Counted from the stretch's first letter, positions 26,342-36,894 are shown. The stretch: DNA of 64,000 nt from DATHTC01 sp963746805 (GCA_963746805.1 CAVVCQ010000008.1:1054001-1118000), one strand, 5' to 3'. Program-made: numbers and translations. Notes: generated from the sequence alone by a model not told the origin.

Positions 26342-27654
26342 GCCGGGACCTCCGCCGTCGGATGGTGCGTGTGCTGGTCGACCGGGGCGAAGACGCGCTC
26401 GAGCGACGACTCGCCACCGAACGGGCAACCGCCTTGGTCGATGTGCGCCTGGAACTCCGCGCGGAACTTGTCGACGTAGCTCGCGATCGGCATCGCCGCG
26501 GCATCGCCGAGCGGGCAGAGGCACTTGCCGAGGATCCGGTCGCACACGTTCAGGAGCAGGTCGAGCTCGCCCTGGCTCGCGTCGCCCTCCTCGATCTTCT
26601 TGAGCAGCTGCACCATCCAGCGCGTGCCCTCGCGGCACGGCGTGCACTTGCCGCACGACTCGTGCATGTAGAACTGCGCGACCCGTAGGCCGAGCTGCAC
26701 CATGCAGGCGCGGTCGTCGATCACGATCACCGCGCCGGAGCCGAGCATCGAGCCCGCCTCGGCCATCGAGTCGAAGTCGAGCCCCGTGTCGACCTGGTCG
26801 GCGGTGAGCACCGGCACCGAGGAGCCGCCGGGGATGACGGCCTTCAGCTCTCGTCCGTCCGGGATCCCGCCGCCGATGTCGTAGATGAGCTCGCGCAGCG
26901 ACGTTCCGAGCTCGAGCTCGAAGTTGCCGCCGTTCACGACGTTGCCCGAGAGCGAGAAGACACGCGTGCCGGCGGAGTTCTCGACACCGACCTTCGCGTA
27001 CTCCGCGCCTCCCATCTCCACGATCAGCGGCACGGTCGCGATCGTCTCGACGTTGTTGATCAGGGACGGCGACGCGTACAGGCCGGCGACGGCCGGGAAC
27101 GGCGGCTTCGTCCGCGGCTGGCCGCGCTCGCCCTCGAGCGACTCGAGCAGCGCCGTCTCCTCGCCGCAGATGTAGGCGCCGGCGCCGCGGTGGAGGACGA
27201 TCGTGACGCCCTCGAGCAGCTTCGCCCTGCGGACCTGCTCGAGCGCGGCGCGCAGGAGCTCGAACTCCTTGAGGTACTCGCCCCGGATGTAGATGAAGAC
27301 GTGCTCCGCGCCGATCGCGTAGGCGGTGATGAGGCAGCCCTCGATCAGGCGGTGCGGGACGGTGAACATGATCTCGCGGTCCTTGAACGTGCCCGGCTCG
27401 GACTCGTCCGCGTTGACGACGAGGTAGGTGGGCTTGCCGGTGCCCTTCGCGAGGAAGCTCGCCTTCTTCCCCATCGGGAAGCCGGCGCCGCCGCGTCCAC
27501 GCACGTTCGCGGCGAGCAGCTCGTCGAGGAGCGCCGGCGGCTCCATCCCGCGCGCCCGCTCGAGCTGGTCGTAGCCGCCGACCTCGCGGTAGGCCTTGAG
27601 CTTCGTCAGGTCGCGGTCCGGCGCCGCGCCCCTGAGGACGAGCGGCTCGGTCAT
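26338..27654 (-). CDS. nuoF: NADH-quinone oxidoreductase subunit F
   Basis: A 438-residue flavoprotein that oxidises NADH. GRGGAGFPMGKKASFL is the NADH-binding glycine loop, NADESEPGTFKDREIM and GAGAYICGEETALLESLEG form the FMN site, and CGKCTPCREGTRWM plus a later Cys in GKCLCPLGDAA bind the N3 4Fe-4S cluster. The ATG overlaps the nuoE stop (ATGA). Length and motif order are normal for NuoF. Confidence 0.95.
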   Translation of the reverse strand: MTEPLVLRGAAPDRDLTKLKAYREVGGYDQLERARGMEPPALLDELLAANVRGRGGAGFPMGKKASFLAKGTGKPTYLVVNADESEPGTFKDREIMFTVPHRLIEGCLITAYAIGAEHVFIYIRGEYLKEFELLRAALEQVRRAKLLEGVTIVLHRGAGAYICGEETALLESLEGERGQPRTKPPFPAVAGLYASPSLINNVETIATVPLIVEMGGAEYAKVGVENSAGTRVFSLSGNVVNGGNFELELGTSLRELIYDIGGGIPDGRELKAVIPGGSSVPVLTADQVDTGLDFDSMAEAGSMLGSGAVIVIDDRACMVQLGLRVAQFYMHESCGKCTPCREGTRWMVQLLKKIEEGDASQGELDLLLNVCDRILGKCLCPLGDAAAMPIASYVDKFRAEFQAHIDQGGCPFGGESSLERVFAPVDQHTHHPTAEVPA

Positions 27655-28125
27655 CCGGTCAGCCCCGCCACGATGCCGGGCACGTCCGCGGCCTGCACCG
27701 GCTCGCGGTAGCGGTGGTCGACCGCGACGACGGTGCCCCAGCCGCAGCCGCCGGCGCACTCGACGGTGCGGAGGGTCACCTTCCCGTCCGCGGTCGTCTC
27801 GCCGGGACGCACGCCGAGCTCGGCCTCGAACGCCTCCAGCACCTGCTGGGCGCCGACGAGCGCGCACGAGACGTTCGTGCAGACCTCGACGAGGTGCTCG
27901 CCCACGGGCGCGAGGTGGAACATGTCGTAGAAGGACGCGACCGACTCGCAGTACGCCGGGGTCGCCTCGAGCGCGTCGGCCACCTCGCGGAACGCGTCGG
28001 GCGAGAGCCAGCCGTAGCGTTCCTGTGCGAGCCGGAGCGCGGGCAGGACGGCCGACTTGGCCGCCGCGCGGGTACTGCGCCCGCACGGCCTGGATCTCGT
28101 CGTAGAGGTCCGAGCGCTGCGCCAC
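27651..28125 (-). CDS. nuoE: NADH-quinone oxidoreductase subunit E (frameshifted in this sequence)
   Basis: The 2Fe-2S thioredoxin-like subunit. The main part (27651-27983 and a little upstream) has CTNVSC and ECAGGCGWGTVV, the four cluster ligands. The N-terminus VAQRSDLYDEIQAVRAQYP begins at GTG 28125 (overlapping the nuoD stop as TAGTG) in another frame. An extra base at about 28070-28080 in a run of G and C separates them. Removing it restores AAAKSAVLPALRLAQERYGWLSPDAFREVADAL. Probably an intact gene with a sequence error. Confidence 0.85.
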
Positions 28126-29444
28126 TAGCGGTCGACCTCCCCCATGACCGTGTCGAGCGACCCGATCACGGCGATCATGTCGGCGACGAGGATCCGGTTG
28201 CACATCACCGCCGCCATCGGTGTCGCGACGAACGAGGGGGCGCGAAACTTCACGCGCCACGGCCGCGGGCCGCCGTCCGAGACGACGTAGCAGCCGTTCT
28301 CGCCGCGGGGCGACTCGATCACGTTGTAGACCTCGCCCTCCGGGACGCGGTAGCCCTCGGTGACGATCTTGAAGTGGTGGATGAGCGACTCCATCGACGT
28401 GTGGAGCTCGTGCCGCGGCGGCAGCACGACCTTGCGGTCGTCCGCGATCCACGGCCCGTCGCGCAGCTCCTCGAGCCGGTCGAGGCACTGCTCGACGATC
28501 CGCACCGACTCGGCCATCTCGTCCATGTGCACCCGGTAGCGCGCGTACGTGTCGCCCTCGGGATAGACCGGGACGTCGAACTCGACCTGGTCGTAGGCGA
28601 GGTACGGCGAGCGCTTGCGGTTGTCCCAGTCGACGCCCGAAGCGCGCAGCACCGGCCCCGACTGGCCCATCGCCACCGCGTCCTCCGCGGACAGGAGCCC
28701 GATCCCCTTCGTCCGCTCGAGCCAGATCGGGTTGCGGTCGAGCAGCCCGAGGTAGTCGTCGAGCGCCCGCGGCATCCAGTCGCAGAACCTGCGGCACTCG
28801 GCGTAGAAGCCGTCCGGGATGTCCTCGGCGAGGCCACGCCGACCTGGAAGTAGCGCGTGTGCATGCGGGACCCGGTGACCAGCTCGAACAGGTCGAGGAT
28901 CTGGTCGCGCTCGCGGAAGCAGTACCAGAACATCGAGATCGCCCCGAGCTCGAGACCCGGAGGTGCCGAGCCACACGAGGTGGGAGTGGATCCGGTTGAG
29001 CTCGGCGAGCAGCATCCGCATCCAGGTCGCCTTCTCGGGCACCTCGAGCTGCAGCAGCTGCTCGACGGCGAGGACGAAGACGAGCTCGTTGTTCTGGAAC
29101 GCGAGGTAGTCGATGCGCTCGGCGCGTACGTGATCGCCTTCCACCACGTCTTGGCCTCCATGTTCTTCTCGAAGCCGGTGTGGAGGTAGCCGATGACGGC
29201 GCGCACGCCCGACGACCGTCTCGCCGTCGAGGTCGACGATCAGGCGGAGCACGCCGTGGGTCGACGGGTGGTTCGGGCCGAAGTTGACGGTGAGGATGTC
29301 GTCGGCCGCGCGGACCTCGTCCGAGACCTCGAGGATCGTCGGGATCGGGTACGGGATGCGCGTTTCCTCGTAGATCGGCGCGCCCCGCAGGACCGAGCGG
29401 TCGACGCTCGCCCAGGTGCGCGGCCGCTCGGGCGCCACGGTCAT
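28125..29444 (-). CDS. nuoD: NADH-quinone oxidoreductase subunit D (two compensated frameshift pairs)
   Basis: The 49-kDa subunit lining the quinone site, about 440 residues. The start and end read normally (ILTVNFGPNHPSTHGVLRL, IESPRGENGCYVVSDG). Between about 29205 and 29121 and again between about 28957 and 28838 the correct protein is in another frame: RAVIGYLHTGFEKNMEAKTWWKAITYA and LELGAISMFWYCFRERDQILDLFELVTGS. Each stretch is flanked by one apparent inserted and one apparent deleted base. The paired pattern in an essential gene points to sequence error. A GGGGGAGGAG site precedes the ATG. Confidence 0.88.
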   Translation of the reverse strand: MTVAPERPRTWASVDRSVLRGAPIYEETRIPYPIPTILEVSDEVRAADDILTVNFGPNHPSTHGVLRLIVDLDGETVVGRARRHRLPPHRLREEHGGQDVVEGDHVRAERIDYLAFQNNELVFVLAVEQLLQLEVPEKATWMRMLLAELNRIHSHLVWLGTSGSRARGDLDVLVLLPRARPDPRPVRAGHRVPHAHALLPGRRGLAEDIPDGFYAECRRFCDWMPRALDDYLGLLDRNPIWLERTKGIGLLSAEDAVAMGQSGPVLRASGVDWDNRKRSPYLAYDQVEFDVPVYPEGDTYARYRVHMDEMAESVRIVEQCLDRLEELRDGPWIADDRKVVLPPRHELHTSMESLIHHFKIVTEGYRVPEGEVYNVIESPRGENGCYVVSDGGPRPWRVKFRAPSFVATPMAAVMCNRILVADMIAVIGSLDTVMGEVDR

Positions 29445-29451
29445 CGCGCCG

Positions 29452-29997
29452 TCACTCCTCCCCCGAGAACCGCACCGGCTCGCCGCCGAGCGGGTAGTCC
29501 TTGCGCAGCGGGTGCCCTTCCCAGTCGTCCTCCATGAGGATGCGGACGAGGTTCGGGTGGCCCTCGAAGCGGATGCCCATCATGTCCCAGGCCTCGCGCT
29601 CGTGCCAGTCGGCACCGGGCCAGACGCGGATCACGCTCGGCACCGGCTCGCCGTCCTCGCACCACACCTGGACGCGCAGCCGCGGCGCCCCGTCGCGCAG
29701 CGCGAGCAGGTGGTAGTTGACGCAGAAGCGCGCCGGCTTCGGCTCGGGGCGCTGCTGGTAGCCCTGCGCCGAGGTCGGCGTCAGCACGCGGCCGTCCGCC
29801 GTCCCCACGTAGCCGGCGACCTCCTGCTCGGACCAGCCGAGGTAGTCGGTCGGCGTGAGGTCCGAGAGGAAGTTGAAGCCGTGCTCGTCGCGGAGGTGCG
29901 TGGCCGCGTCGACGAGGCGCTCGCGCTCGACCACGACGGTCGTCTCGCCGAGCGCCTCCCGTTCCGACACGTAGCCGGGAACGGCCTCCCAGCTCAT
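29452..29997 (-). CDS. nuoC: NADH-quinone oxidoreductase subunit C
   Basis: A 181-residue peripheral subunit (30-kDa family). The family signature is present as WHEREAWDMMGIRFEGHPNLVRILMEDDWEGHPLRKDYPL near the C-terminus, with FLSDLTPTDYLG upstream. It packs against NuoD and is not fused to it. The ATG overlaps the nuoB stop (ATGA). It ends 7 bp before nuoD. Confidence 0.92.
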   Translation of the reverse strand: MSWEAVPGYVSEREALGETTVVVERERLVDAATHLRDEHGFNFLSDLTPTDYLGWSEQEVAGYVGTADGRVLTPTSAQGYQQRPEPKPARFCVNYHLLALRDGAPRLRVQVWCEDGEPVPSVIRVWPGADWHEREAWDMMGIRFEGHPNLVRILMEDDWEGHPLRKDYPLGGEPVRFSGEE

Positions 29998-30594
29998 GCG
30001 GTCGCCACCGGGCGGAGGTCGTACGCCGGCGGGACGCCGGCGCGGACGGCTTCGTGCAGGCGCAGGATCCCCTCCATCAGCGCCTCCGGCCGCGGCGGGC
30101 AGCCCGGCACGTAGATGTCGACCGCGACGATCTTGTCCACGCTCTGGAGCACCGCGTAGTTGTTGAACATGCCGCCGGAGCTCGCGCACGCGCCCATCGC
30201 GATCACCCACTTCGGCTCGAGCATCTGGTCGTAGATCTGGCGCAGCGGCGCCGCCATCTTGTGCGAGACGCGGCCCGGAGACGATCAGCAGGTCGGCCTG
30301 CCGCGGCGAGGCGCGGAACGCCTCCATCCCGAAGCGCGCGATGTCGTAGCGCGCCGAGACGATCGACATCATCTCGATCGCGCAGCAGGCGAGGCCGAAG
30401 GTGTCCGGCCACATCGACCGCGTCTGCGCCCAGGCGACCGCCTTCTCGAGCGTGGTCAGGCCGAGGCTCCGCTCGAGCTGCTCCGGCCCGAGCTCCTCCT
30501 CGAACGCGCCCGGTCCCTTGGTCGGCCAGAGCAGGCGCTCGGACTGGAGGCCGAGGTCGCGCAGGCGCTGCGGCTTCTTGCGGCCTACTGCCAC
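29994..30594 (-). CDS. nuoB: NADH-quinone oxidoreductase subunit B (frameshifted in this sequence)
   Basis: The subunit that carries cluster N2. It starts with GTG at 30594 inside the nuoA stop region. The N-terminal half has FGLACCAIEMMS with the tandem cysteines and RFGMEAFRASPRQADLLIVSG; the C-terminal half (29994-30257 frame) has MAAPLRQIYDQMLEPKWVIAMGACASSGGMFNNY and VPGCPPRPEALM. One extra base at about 30270-30274 separates them; without it the junction reads VSGRVSHKMAAPL, as in other NuoB. Likely sequence error rather than a pseudogene. Confidence 0.87.
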
Positions 30595-30947
30595 TCGAGC
30601 GCTCCCTTGCGCCAGACGTAGACGTACGCGACGACGAGGATCCCGATGAAGAAGAGGAACTCCCAGAAGGCGAACCAGGCGACCTCGTTGAGCACGACCG
30701 CGATCGGGTACAGGAACACGATCTCGATGTCGAAGACGATGAAGAGCATCGCCGTGAGGTAGAAGCTGACCGTGAACCGCTGCTGCTGCGGCGGGCCGAC
30801 CGCGACGCCCGACTCGAACGGCGTGTAGCGGGCGCGGCGCCTCGCGCGCGGGCGCGTCGCGAACACGAACGACATCAGGATCATCGACGCCGGGATGACG
30901 AGCGCGAGGCTCCCGTAGATCAGGAAGGGCAGCCAGCTGTCGAGCAC
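30585..30947 (-). CDS. nuoA: NADH-quinone oxidoreductase subunit A
   Basis: A 120-residue membrane subunit and the first gene of the complex I operon. It has three helices and the conserved PFESGVAV...QQRFTVSFYLTAMLFIVFDIEIVFLYPIAVV segment with acidic residues in the second helix. The divergent gene upstream encodes an iron-sulfur carrier protein, 176 bp away, so the promoter of the operon lies in 30948-31123, though no -10 box on this strand stands out. Confidence 0.95.
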   Translation of the reverse strand: MLDSWLPFLIYGSLALVIPASMILMSFVFATRPRARRRARYTPFESGVAVGPPQQQRFTVSFYLTAMLFIVFDIEIVFLYPIAVVLNEVAWFAFWEFLFFIGILVVAYVYVWRKGALEWQ

Positions 30948-31111
30948 GTCGAGCGCCTCCTACCACCTGCCCGCCCGGGCCAACCCCGGACGTTTCGCGC
31001 GGGACACTACCAACGTCGTCACGTGTGACGAACGGGGAGCGTTCGCCTGCAGCCGAGCCTGTTTCGGCTGTTACAAAGTCGTGCCGGGGTTTCGCTCGCT
31101 GGGCACGTTGC

Positions 31112-31117
31112 TACGAT
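31112..31117 (+). promoter_or_regulatory. TANNNT -10 box for the A-type carrier gene
   Basis: TACGAT lies 6 nt before the ATG at 31124, with TTTCGC 17 nt upstream as a weak -35 candidate. Confidence 0.4.
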
Positions 31118-31123
31118 CAGACC

Positions 31124-31549
31124 ATGGCCACCGTCGAGCAGCGCCCCGAGACCGAGACCCCCGTCACGCTGACCGCGTCCGCGGCGGACAAGATCCGCGA
31201 GTTGATGGCGGAGGAGCCGGCCGGCGAGGCCGAGGTCCTCCGGGTCGCGATCCAGGGCGGCGGCTGCTCCGGCTTCCAGTACGGCCTCGGGTTCGACCGC
31301 GGCACGGTCGAGGGCGACCTCGAGAGCGAGCAGCACGGCATCCGCCTCGTGGTCGATCCCTTCAGCGCGCCCTACCTCCAGGGCGCGACGGTCGACTTCG
31401 TCCACTCGATCCAGGAGTCCGGGTTCAAGATCGAGAACCCGAACGCGACCGCCTCGTGCGGCTGCGGCCACTCCTTCACGGTCGAGGAGGGCGAGGGCGA
31501 CGCCCCGCAGGACGCCGCCCCCGGCTGCGGCTCCGGCTGCGCGCACTAG
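31124..31549 (+). CDS. A-type iron-sulfur cluster carrier (HesB/IscA/ErpA family)
   Basis: A 141-residue protein with the HesB-type core: TASAADKIRELMAEE, GGGCSGFQYGL with the first ligand Cys and SCGCGHSF with the CxC pair, for three cluster-binding cysteines. The N-terminal 15 residues and the C-terminal tail GEGDAPQDAAPGCGSGCAH, with two extra cysteines, extend beyond the usual 105-120 residues. It would deliver Fe-S clusters to apo-proteins, and its divergent position to the nuo operon, which needs about nine clusters, suggests a supply role. Confidence 0.85.
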   Translation: MATVEQRPETETPVTLTASAADKIRELMAEEPAGEAEVLRVAIQGGGCSGFQYGLGFDRGTVEGDLESEQHGIRLVVDPFSAPYLQGATVDFVHSIQESGFKIENPNATASCGCGHSFTVEEGEGDAPQDAAPGCGSGCAH

Positions 31550-31560
31550 GCGCGCGACCG

Positions 31561-31975
31561 CTACGACATCTGGTCGACGACCAGCGCCGCGACCGCGCCG
31601 ATCGTGGCGACGGCGCCCAGCACGATCGCCGTCGTCGCGGCGCCGCGGCTGTCGGCGCGCGCGCGCCCGAGCAGGCCGAGCACGACCGCGGCCGGCCCGA
31701 GGACGTACGGCAGGCCGAGCCAGAAGCGCCGAGATCGAGAGGCACTGCGAGCGCGCCGACGACGACGCCCGCGCGGCCCGGCTTGTCGATCCGCGGGATC
31801 ACCCAGCCGAAGAGCGCGACCGCGACGAGCGAGCGAGAGGCCGAGCGTGAACGCGTACGGGCCGGCGCCGCCGTTGTCGCCGTCGCCGGTGAAGTTGGCC
31901 GCGGCGAGTGCGATCGCGGCGAGGATCCGCGGCGGCGAGGCCGAGAGCGGGGAGGTTGATGCGAGACAGCGTCAT
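31561..31975 (-). CDS. Small membrane protein, unidentified (frameshifted in this sequence)
   Basis: Coding signal continues across several frames. Joined, they give a protein of about 137 residues: MTLSRINLPALGLA, LAAANFTGDGDNGGAGPYAFTLGLSLAR, AVALFGWVIPRIDKPGRAGVVVGALAV, then GPAAVVLGLLGRAR and ATIGAVAALVVDQMS. Four hydrophobic helices separated by short polar loops are apparent. At least three single-base indels break it, as in the neighbouring kinase gene. No family is recognised. It could be a true pseudogene, but the clustering of indels around it argues for sequence error. Confidence 0.5.
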
Positions 31976-32122
31976 CGTCGGTTCCTTTCGTCGAGTGCAG
32001 GACGGCGTCGACGCTAGGAGCCAGGCCGCGCGACGCCATCCGCGCCCGGAGCGATTCGCGCCGCTCGCGTCGGCGATCCCGCATCGCCCGCGCGAGCGAC
32101 GTCCAAAGGCGCGAGGGTGGGC

Positions 32123-32128
32123 TAGCGT
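32123..32128 (+). promoter_or_regulatory. TANNNT -10 box for the histidine kinase gene
   Basis: TAGCGT lies 7 nt before the GTG at 32136. Confidence 0.35.
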
Positions 32129-32135
32129 GGACGAC

Positions 32136-33255
32136 GTGAGACGGTTCCTCGACGCGTACGGCGAGCTCGTGCTCGTCGTCGGGCTCGGCCTCGTGGCCCA
32201 GGCCGAGCTGTGGCTCGACGACGCGTGGGCGGACGCGCGCTACGAGCTCGCGCCGATCGCGCTCGTGATGGCGGCGATCCTGCTCCTGCGCGTCCGGGCT
32301 CCCGCTGCCGTCACCTTGCTGCTCGAGCTCGGCGGGCTCATGCTCGCGACCGCCGTCAACGACGCTCCGGACAACGATCCCATGGGCGTCGTGCTGCCGG
32401 TCCTCGTGGCGGCGTACTCCGTCGGAGCGCACACGCGCGGCCGCTCGCTCGCCTTCGCCTCGGCGTCGTCCTCGCTGCGGCGACGGTGCTTGCCGTCGAC
32501 CAGGACGGTGAGAGCTGGAACGTCAGCGGCTTCCTCTTCTTCGGCTTCTTCATCGGCGTGCCGTTCCTCGCCGGGATCGCGATCCGCGTGCGCCGCGACC
32601 GCGAGCGTGTCCTCGAGCGACGAGCGCGACGAGAACGCGCGTCTTGCGGTGCTGGAGGAGCGGACGCGAATCGCGCGCGAGCTCCACGACGTCGTCGCGC
32701 ACGCGATCAGCGTCATCGTCCTGCAGGCGCGTGGCGGCGCGGCACGCGCTCGACGACGACCCGGACGACGCACGGGGCGCGATCGACGCGATCGAGCGCA
32801 CTGCGTCGCAGGCCCTCGGCGAGATGCGGCGGCTCCTCGCGATCCTCCGCGCAGACGACGAGGCCGCGTCGCTCGCGCCCGAGGCGTCGCTCGTCCAGCT
32901 CGACGCCCTCGCGGGTCAGGTCCGCGAAGCCGGGCTGCCGGTCGAGGTCCGCGTCGAGGGCGAGCCTCGGGAGCTCTCGCCGGGCCTCGACGCCTCCGCG
33001 TATCGGATCGTGCAGGAGGCGCTGACGAACTCGCTCAAGCACGCCGGCGGCTCGCAGGCGGTCGTCACGCTTGCTTACGGAGACGGCGTCCTCGAGCTCG
33101 AGGTCGCGGACGACGGCGTCGGCGTGCTCAACGGGTCCGGCAACGGCCACGGCCTGCTTGGCATGCGCGAGCGGGCGGCGGTGTTCGGCGGGCGCATCGA
33201 CGCCGGGCCGCGGGACGGCGGCGGCTACGTCGTGCGAGCGCGGCTGCCGACGTGA
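32136..33255 (+). CDS. NarL-type sensor histidine kinase (frameshifted in this sequence)
   Basis: The N-terminal part (FLDAYGELVLVVGLGLVAQAELW and later hydrophobic segments) forms about four transmembrane helices. The kinase core has LEERTRIARELHDVVAHAISVIVLQARGG, the HisKA_3 phosphoacceptor helix, then IVQEALTNSLKHAGG and VADDGVGV of the ATPase domain. The correct protein changes frame near 32460, 32615 and 32738. Repaired, it is about 373 residues. Its TGA overlaps the GTG start of the response regulator, a normal two-component pairing. Confidence 0.8.
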
Positions 33256-33911
33256 TCCGCGTCCTCCTCGCCGACGACCAGACGCTGGTGCGGTCGGGCT
33301 TCCGGATGATCTTGCGCAGCGACCCCGAGCTCGAAGTCGTCGGCGAGGCCGCGGACGGTGTCGAGGCCGTGACGCTCGCACGCGAGCTGCGACCCGACGT
33401 CGTGCTGATGGACGTGCGGATGCCGAAGGTCGACGGGATCGAGGCGACGCGGCGGATCATGCGGGCCGACGAGCCGCGGCCGCGCGTGCTCGTGCTGACG
33501 ACGTTCGACCTCGACGAGTACGTGTTCGCCGCGCTCCGGGCCGGGGCCAGCGGCTTCCTGCTCAAGGACGCGCCGGAGGAACAGCTGCTCGCGGCGATCC
33601 GGGTGGCGGCGAGCGGCGGCGCGCTGTTCTCGCCGTCGGTGACGACGCGGCTGATCGAGCGCTTCGCCTCGCTCGACGGCGCCGAGCCCGTCCCGGTCGA
33701 CCTCTCGTCGCTGACGGAGCGCGAGCGCGAGGTGCTCGTGCTGCTCGCGCGTGGGATGTCGAACGCCGAGATCGCGGTACAGCTCGTCGTGTCCGACCAC
33801 ACCGTCAAGACTCACGTCGCACGCATCCTGCGCAAGCTCGACCTGCGCGACCGCACGCAGGCCGTGATCGCGGCGTACGAGAGCGGGCTCGTGCGGCCGG
33901 GCCTCGCGTAG
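33252..33911 (+). CDS. LuxR/NarL-family response regulator
   Basis: A 219-residue regulator. The receiver domain (1-120) has the acidic pair ADDQ, phosphoacceptor Asp 54 in VLMDVRMPKVDG, and a Lys in FLLKDAPEEQ. The C-terminal LuxR helix-turn-helix is LTEREREVLVLLARGMSNAEIAVQLVVSDHTVKTHVARILRKLDLRDR. It starts with GTG overlapping the kinase stop. The target genes are unknown; the next gene on the strand encodes a ferredoxin reductase 12 bp away. Confidence 0.9.
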   Translation: MIRVLLADDQTLVRSGFRMILRSDPELEVVGEAADGVEAVTLARELRPDVVLMDVRMPKVDGIEATRRIMRADEPRPRVLVLTTFDLDEYVFAALRAGASGFLLKDAPEEQLLAAIRVAASGGALFSPSVTTRLIERFASLDGAEPVPVDLSSLTEREREVLVLLARGMSNAEIAVQLVVSDHTVKTHVARILRKLDLRDRTQAVIAAYESGLVRPGLA

Positions 33912-33914
33912 CAT
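33909..33914 (+). promoter_or_regulatory. TANNNT -10 box for the FprA-like gene
   Basis: TAGCAT overlaps the response regulator stop and lies 9 nt before the GTG at 33924. Confidence 0.3.
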
Positions 33915-33923
33915 CGGACCGCC

Positions 33924-35249
<1,326 letters not shown>

Positions 35250-35309
35250 GCGGGCCGTCCCTCCTCCGAGGGATCGCACCGCGCGTCGCGTGCTGCCGAT
35301 AGTCCACAC

Positions 35310-35504
35310 GTGACGCCGATCGTCGAATGCCTCCGCTGCGGCGAGCAGCACCGGCTCCACCGCTCCTCGCTCCGCCGGATCGTCGACGCCGAGTGCCCCC
35401 GCTGCGGCTACCTCGGGTGGGCCTACCAGGGCGAGCTCAGCGAGACCTCCCGGCGCCTCCTGCGCGACCGGCGCACGTCGGACCTTGTGGCTCTGAGCCA
35501 CTAA
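35310..35504 (+). CDS. Small zinc-ribbon protein
   Basis: A 64-residue protein with CLRCGEQH and CPRCGYLGWAYQ, two CxxC pairs about 20 residues apart that should bind one zinc ion. It starts with GTG at 35310, close to TAGTCC as a weak -10 box. The last seven residues DLVALSH and the TAA stop are encoded by an inverted copy of the short palindromic repeat, so the original C-terminus may have been replaced. No specific function can be named. Confidence 0.65.
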   Translation: MTPIVECLRCGEQHRLHRSSLRRIVDAECPRCGYLGWAYQGELSETSRRLLRDRRTSDLVALSH

Positions 35505-35505
35505 C
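35481..35505 (-). repeat. Short palindromic repeat, family 1 copy 3 (inverted)
   Basis: Read on the minus strand it has GTTAGTGGCTC, a central A, GAGCCAC and then AAGGTC, matching copy 1 including most of its 3' flank. It provides the last codons and stop of the zinc-ribbon gene. Confidence 0.8.
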
Positions 35506-35528
35506 GTCTCTCGCCACCGGGCCGGGGC

Positions 35529-35534
35529 TAGACT
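35529..35534 (+). promoter_or_regulatory. TANNNT -10 box for fumC
   Basis: TAGACT lies 6 nt before the GTG at 35541. Confidence 0.4.
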
Positions 35535-35540
35535 CGGGGC

Positions 35541-36869
35541 GTGAGCGAGACCGAGACGCGGCAGGAGCTCTGGGGCGGCGAGACGCGCAAGGCGGTCGCC
35601 AACTTCCCCGTCTCCGGCGAGCCGATCCCGGTCGCCGTCCGCCGCTGGCTCGGCCGGATCAAGGGCGCCGCGGCGCAGGTGAACGCCGACCTCGACCTGC
35701 TCGATGCCGACATGGCCGCCCGGATCGCCGCCGCCGCCGAGCGCGTCGCCTCGGGCGAGCTCGACGACCAGTTCCCGATCGACGTCTTCCAGACCGGCTC
35801 GGGCACCTCGTCGAACATGAACGCGAACGAGGTCATCGCCACGCTCGCCGGCGAGGACGTGCACCCGAACGACCACGTCAACATGGGCCAGAGCTCGAAC
35901 GACGTGTTCCCCTCGGCCGTGCACCTCGCGGCGCTCGGCGAGCTGCAGGAGACGCTCCTCCCCGCGCTGGACAAGCTCGCGGCATCGCTCGAGGCCAAGG
36001 CGCGCGAGTTCGACGACGTCGTCAAGTCCGGGCGCACGCACCTGATGGACGCCGTCCCGGTCACGCTCGGCCAGGAGTTCGCGGGCTACGCCGCGCAGGT
36101 GCGCCAGGGGATCGAGCGCGTCCGCGACACGATGCCGCGCCTCGGCCAGATCCCGCTCGGCGGCACCGCGGTCGGGACCGGGCTCAACACCCACCCCGAG
36201 TTCGCGGCGAAGGTGCGGGAGCGGCTGAGCGCCGACACCGGGCTCGACATCCGGGGGCCTGCCGACCCGTTCGAGGCGCAGGCCGCGCGCGACGGGCTCG
36301 TCGAGGCGTCGGCCGCGCTGAAGACCGTCGCGGTCTCGCTGACGAAGATCGCGAACGACATCCGCCTCATGGGCTCCGGGCCGCGCGCGGGCCTCGCCGA
36401 GCTGTTCCTGCCGGAGCTGCAGAAGGGGAGCTCGATCATGCCGGGGAAGGTGAACCCGGTCATCCCCGAGGTCGTGACGCAGGTCGCGGCGCAGGTGATC
36501 GGCAACGACGCGGCGATCACCGTCGGCGGGCTCCAGGGCCACTTCGAGCTCAACGTCTTCATCCCGATGATGGCGCGCAACCTCCTCGGGTCGATCGAGC
36601 TGCTCGCCTCGGCGACGACGCTCTTCGCCGAGAAGTGCGTGGACGGGATCGAGGCGAACCGCGAGCAGAACGAGCGCTACGCCGAGCTGACGCTGTCGGC
36701 TGCGACCGCGCTCAACCCGTACATCGGCTACGACAAGGCGGCCGAGATCGTGAAGGAGGCCGCGGCCTCCGGACGGTCGCTCCGCGAGGTCGCGCGGGAC
36801 GCCGGCGTGGCGGACGACGTGCTCGACAAGGCGTTGGACTACCACGCCATGGCGAAGCCGCACGGCTGA
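35541..36869 (+). CDS. fumC: Class II fumarate hydratase
   Basis: A 442-residue enzyme that interconverts fumarate and malate in the citric acid cycle. It has QTGSGTSSNMNANEVIA, HPNDHVNMGQSSNDVFPSA, KSGRTHLMDAVPVTLGQEF (catalytic His region) and the superfamily signature GSSIMPGKVNP with the catalytic Ser loop. This set identifies fumarase C rather than argininosuccinate or aspartate lyase. GTG start at 35541. A strong hairpin terminator follows 25 bp after the stop. Confidence 0.93.
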   Translation: MSETETRQELWGGETRKAVANFPVSGEPIPVAVRRWLGRIKGAAAQVNADLDLLDADMAARIAAAAERVASGELDDQFPIDVFQTGSGTSSNMNANEVIATLAGEDVHPNDHVNMGQSSNDVFPSAVHLAALGELQETLLPALDKLAASLEAKAREFDDVVKSGRTHLMDAVPVTLGQEFAGYAAQVRQGIERVRDTMPRLGQIPLGGTAVGTGLNTHPEFAAKVRERLSADTGLDIRGPADPFEAQAARDGLVEASAALKTVAVSLTKIANDIRLMGSGPRAGLAELFLPELQKGSSIMPGKVNPVIPEVVTQVAAQVIGNDAAITVGGLQGHFELNVFIPMMARNLLGSIELLASATTLFAEKCVDGIEANREQNERYAELTLSAATALNPYIGYDKAAEIVKEAAASGRSLREVARDAGVADDVLDKALDYHAMAKPHG

Positions 36870-36894
36870 TATCGCCTGAGCATCGTCCTTTCGC

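Noticed and set aside
28125..29444. nuoD as a decayed gene
   Set aside because: The indels come in compensating pairs, all other nuo genes are present, and the displaced frames still encode highly conserved NuoD segments.
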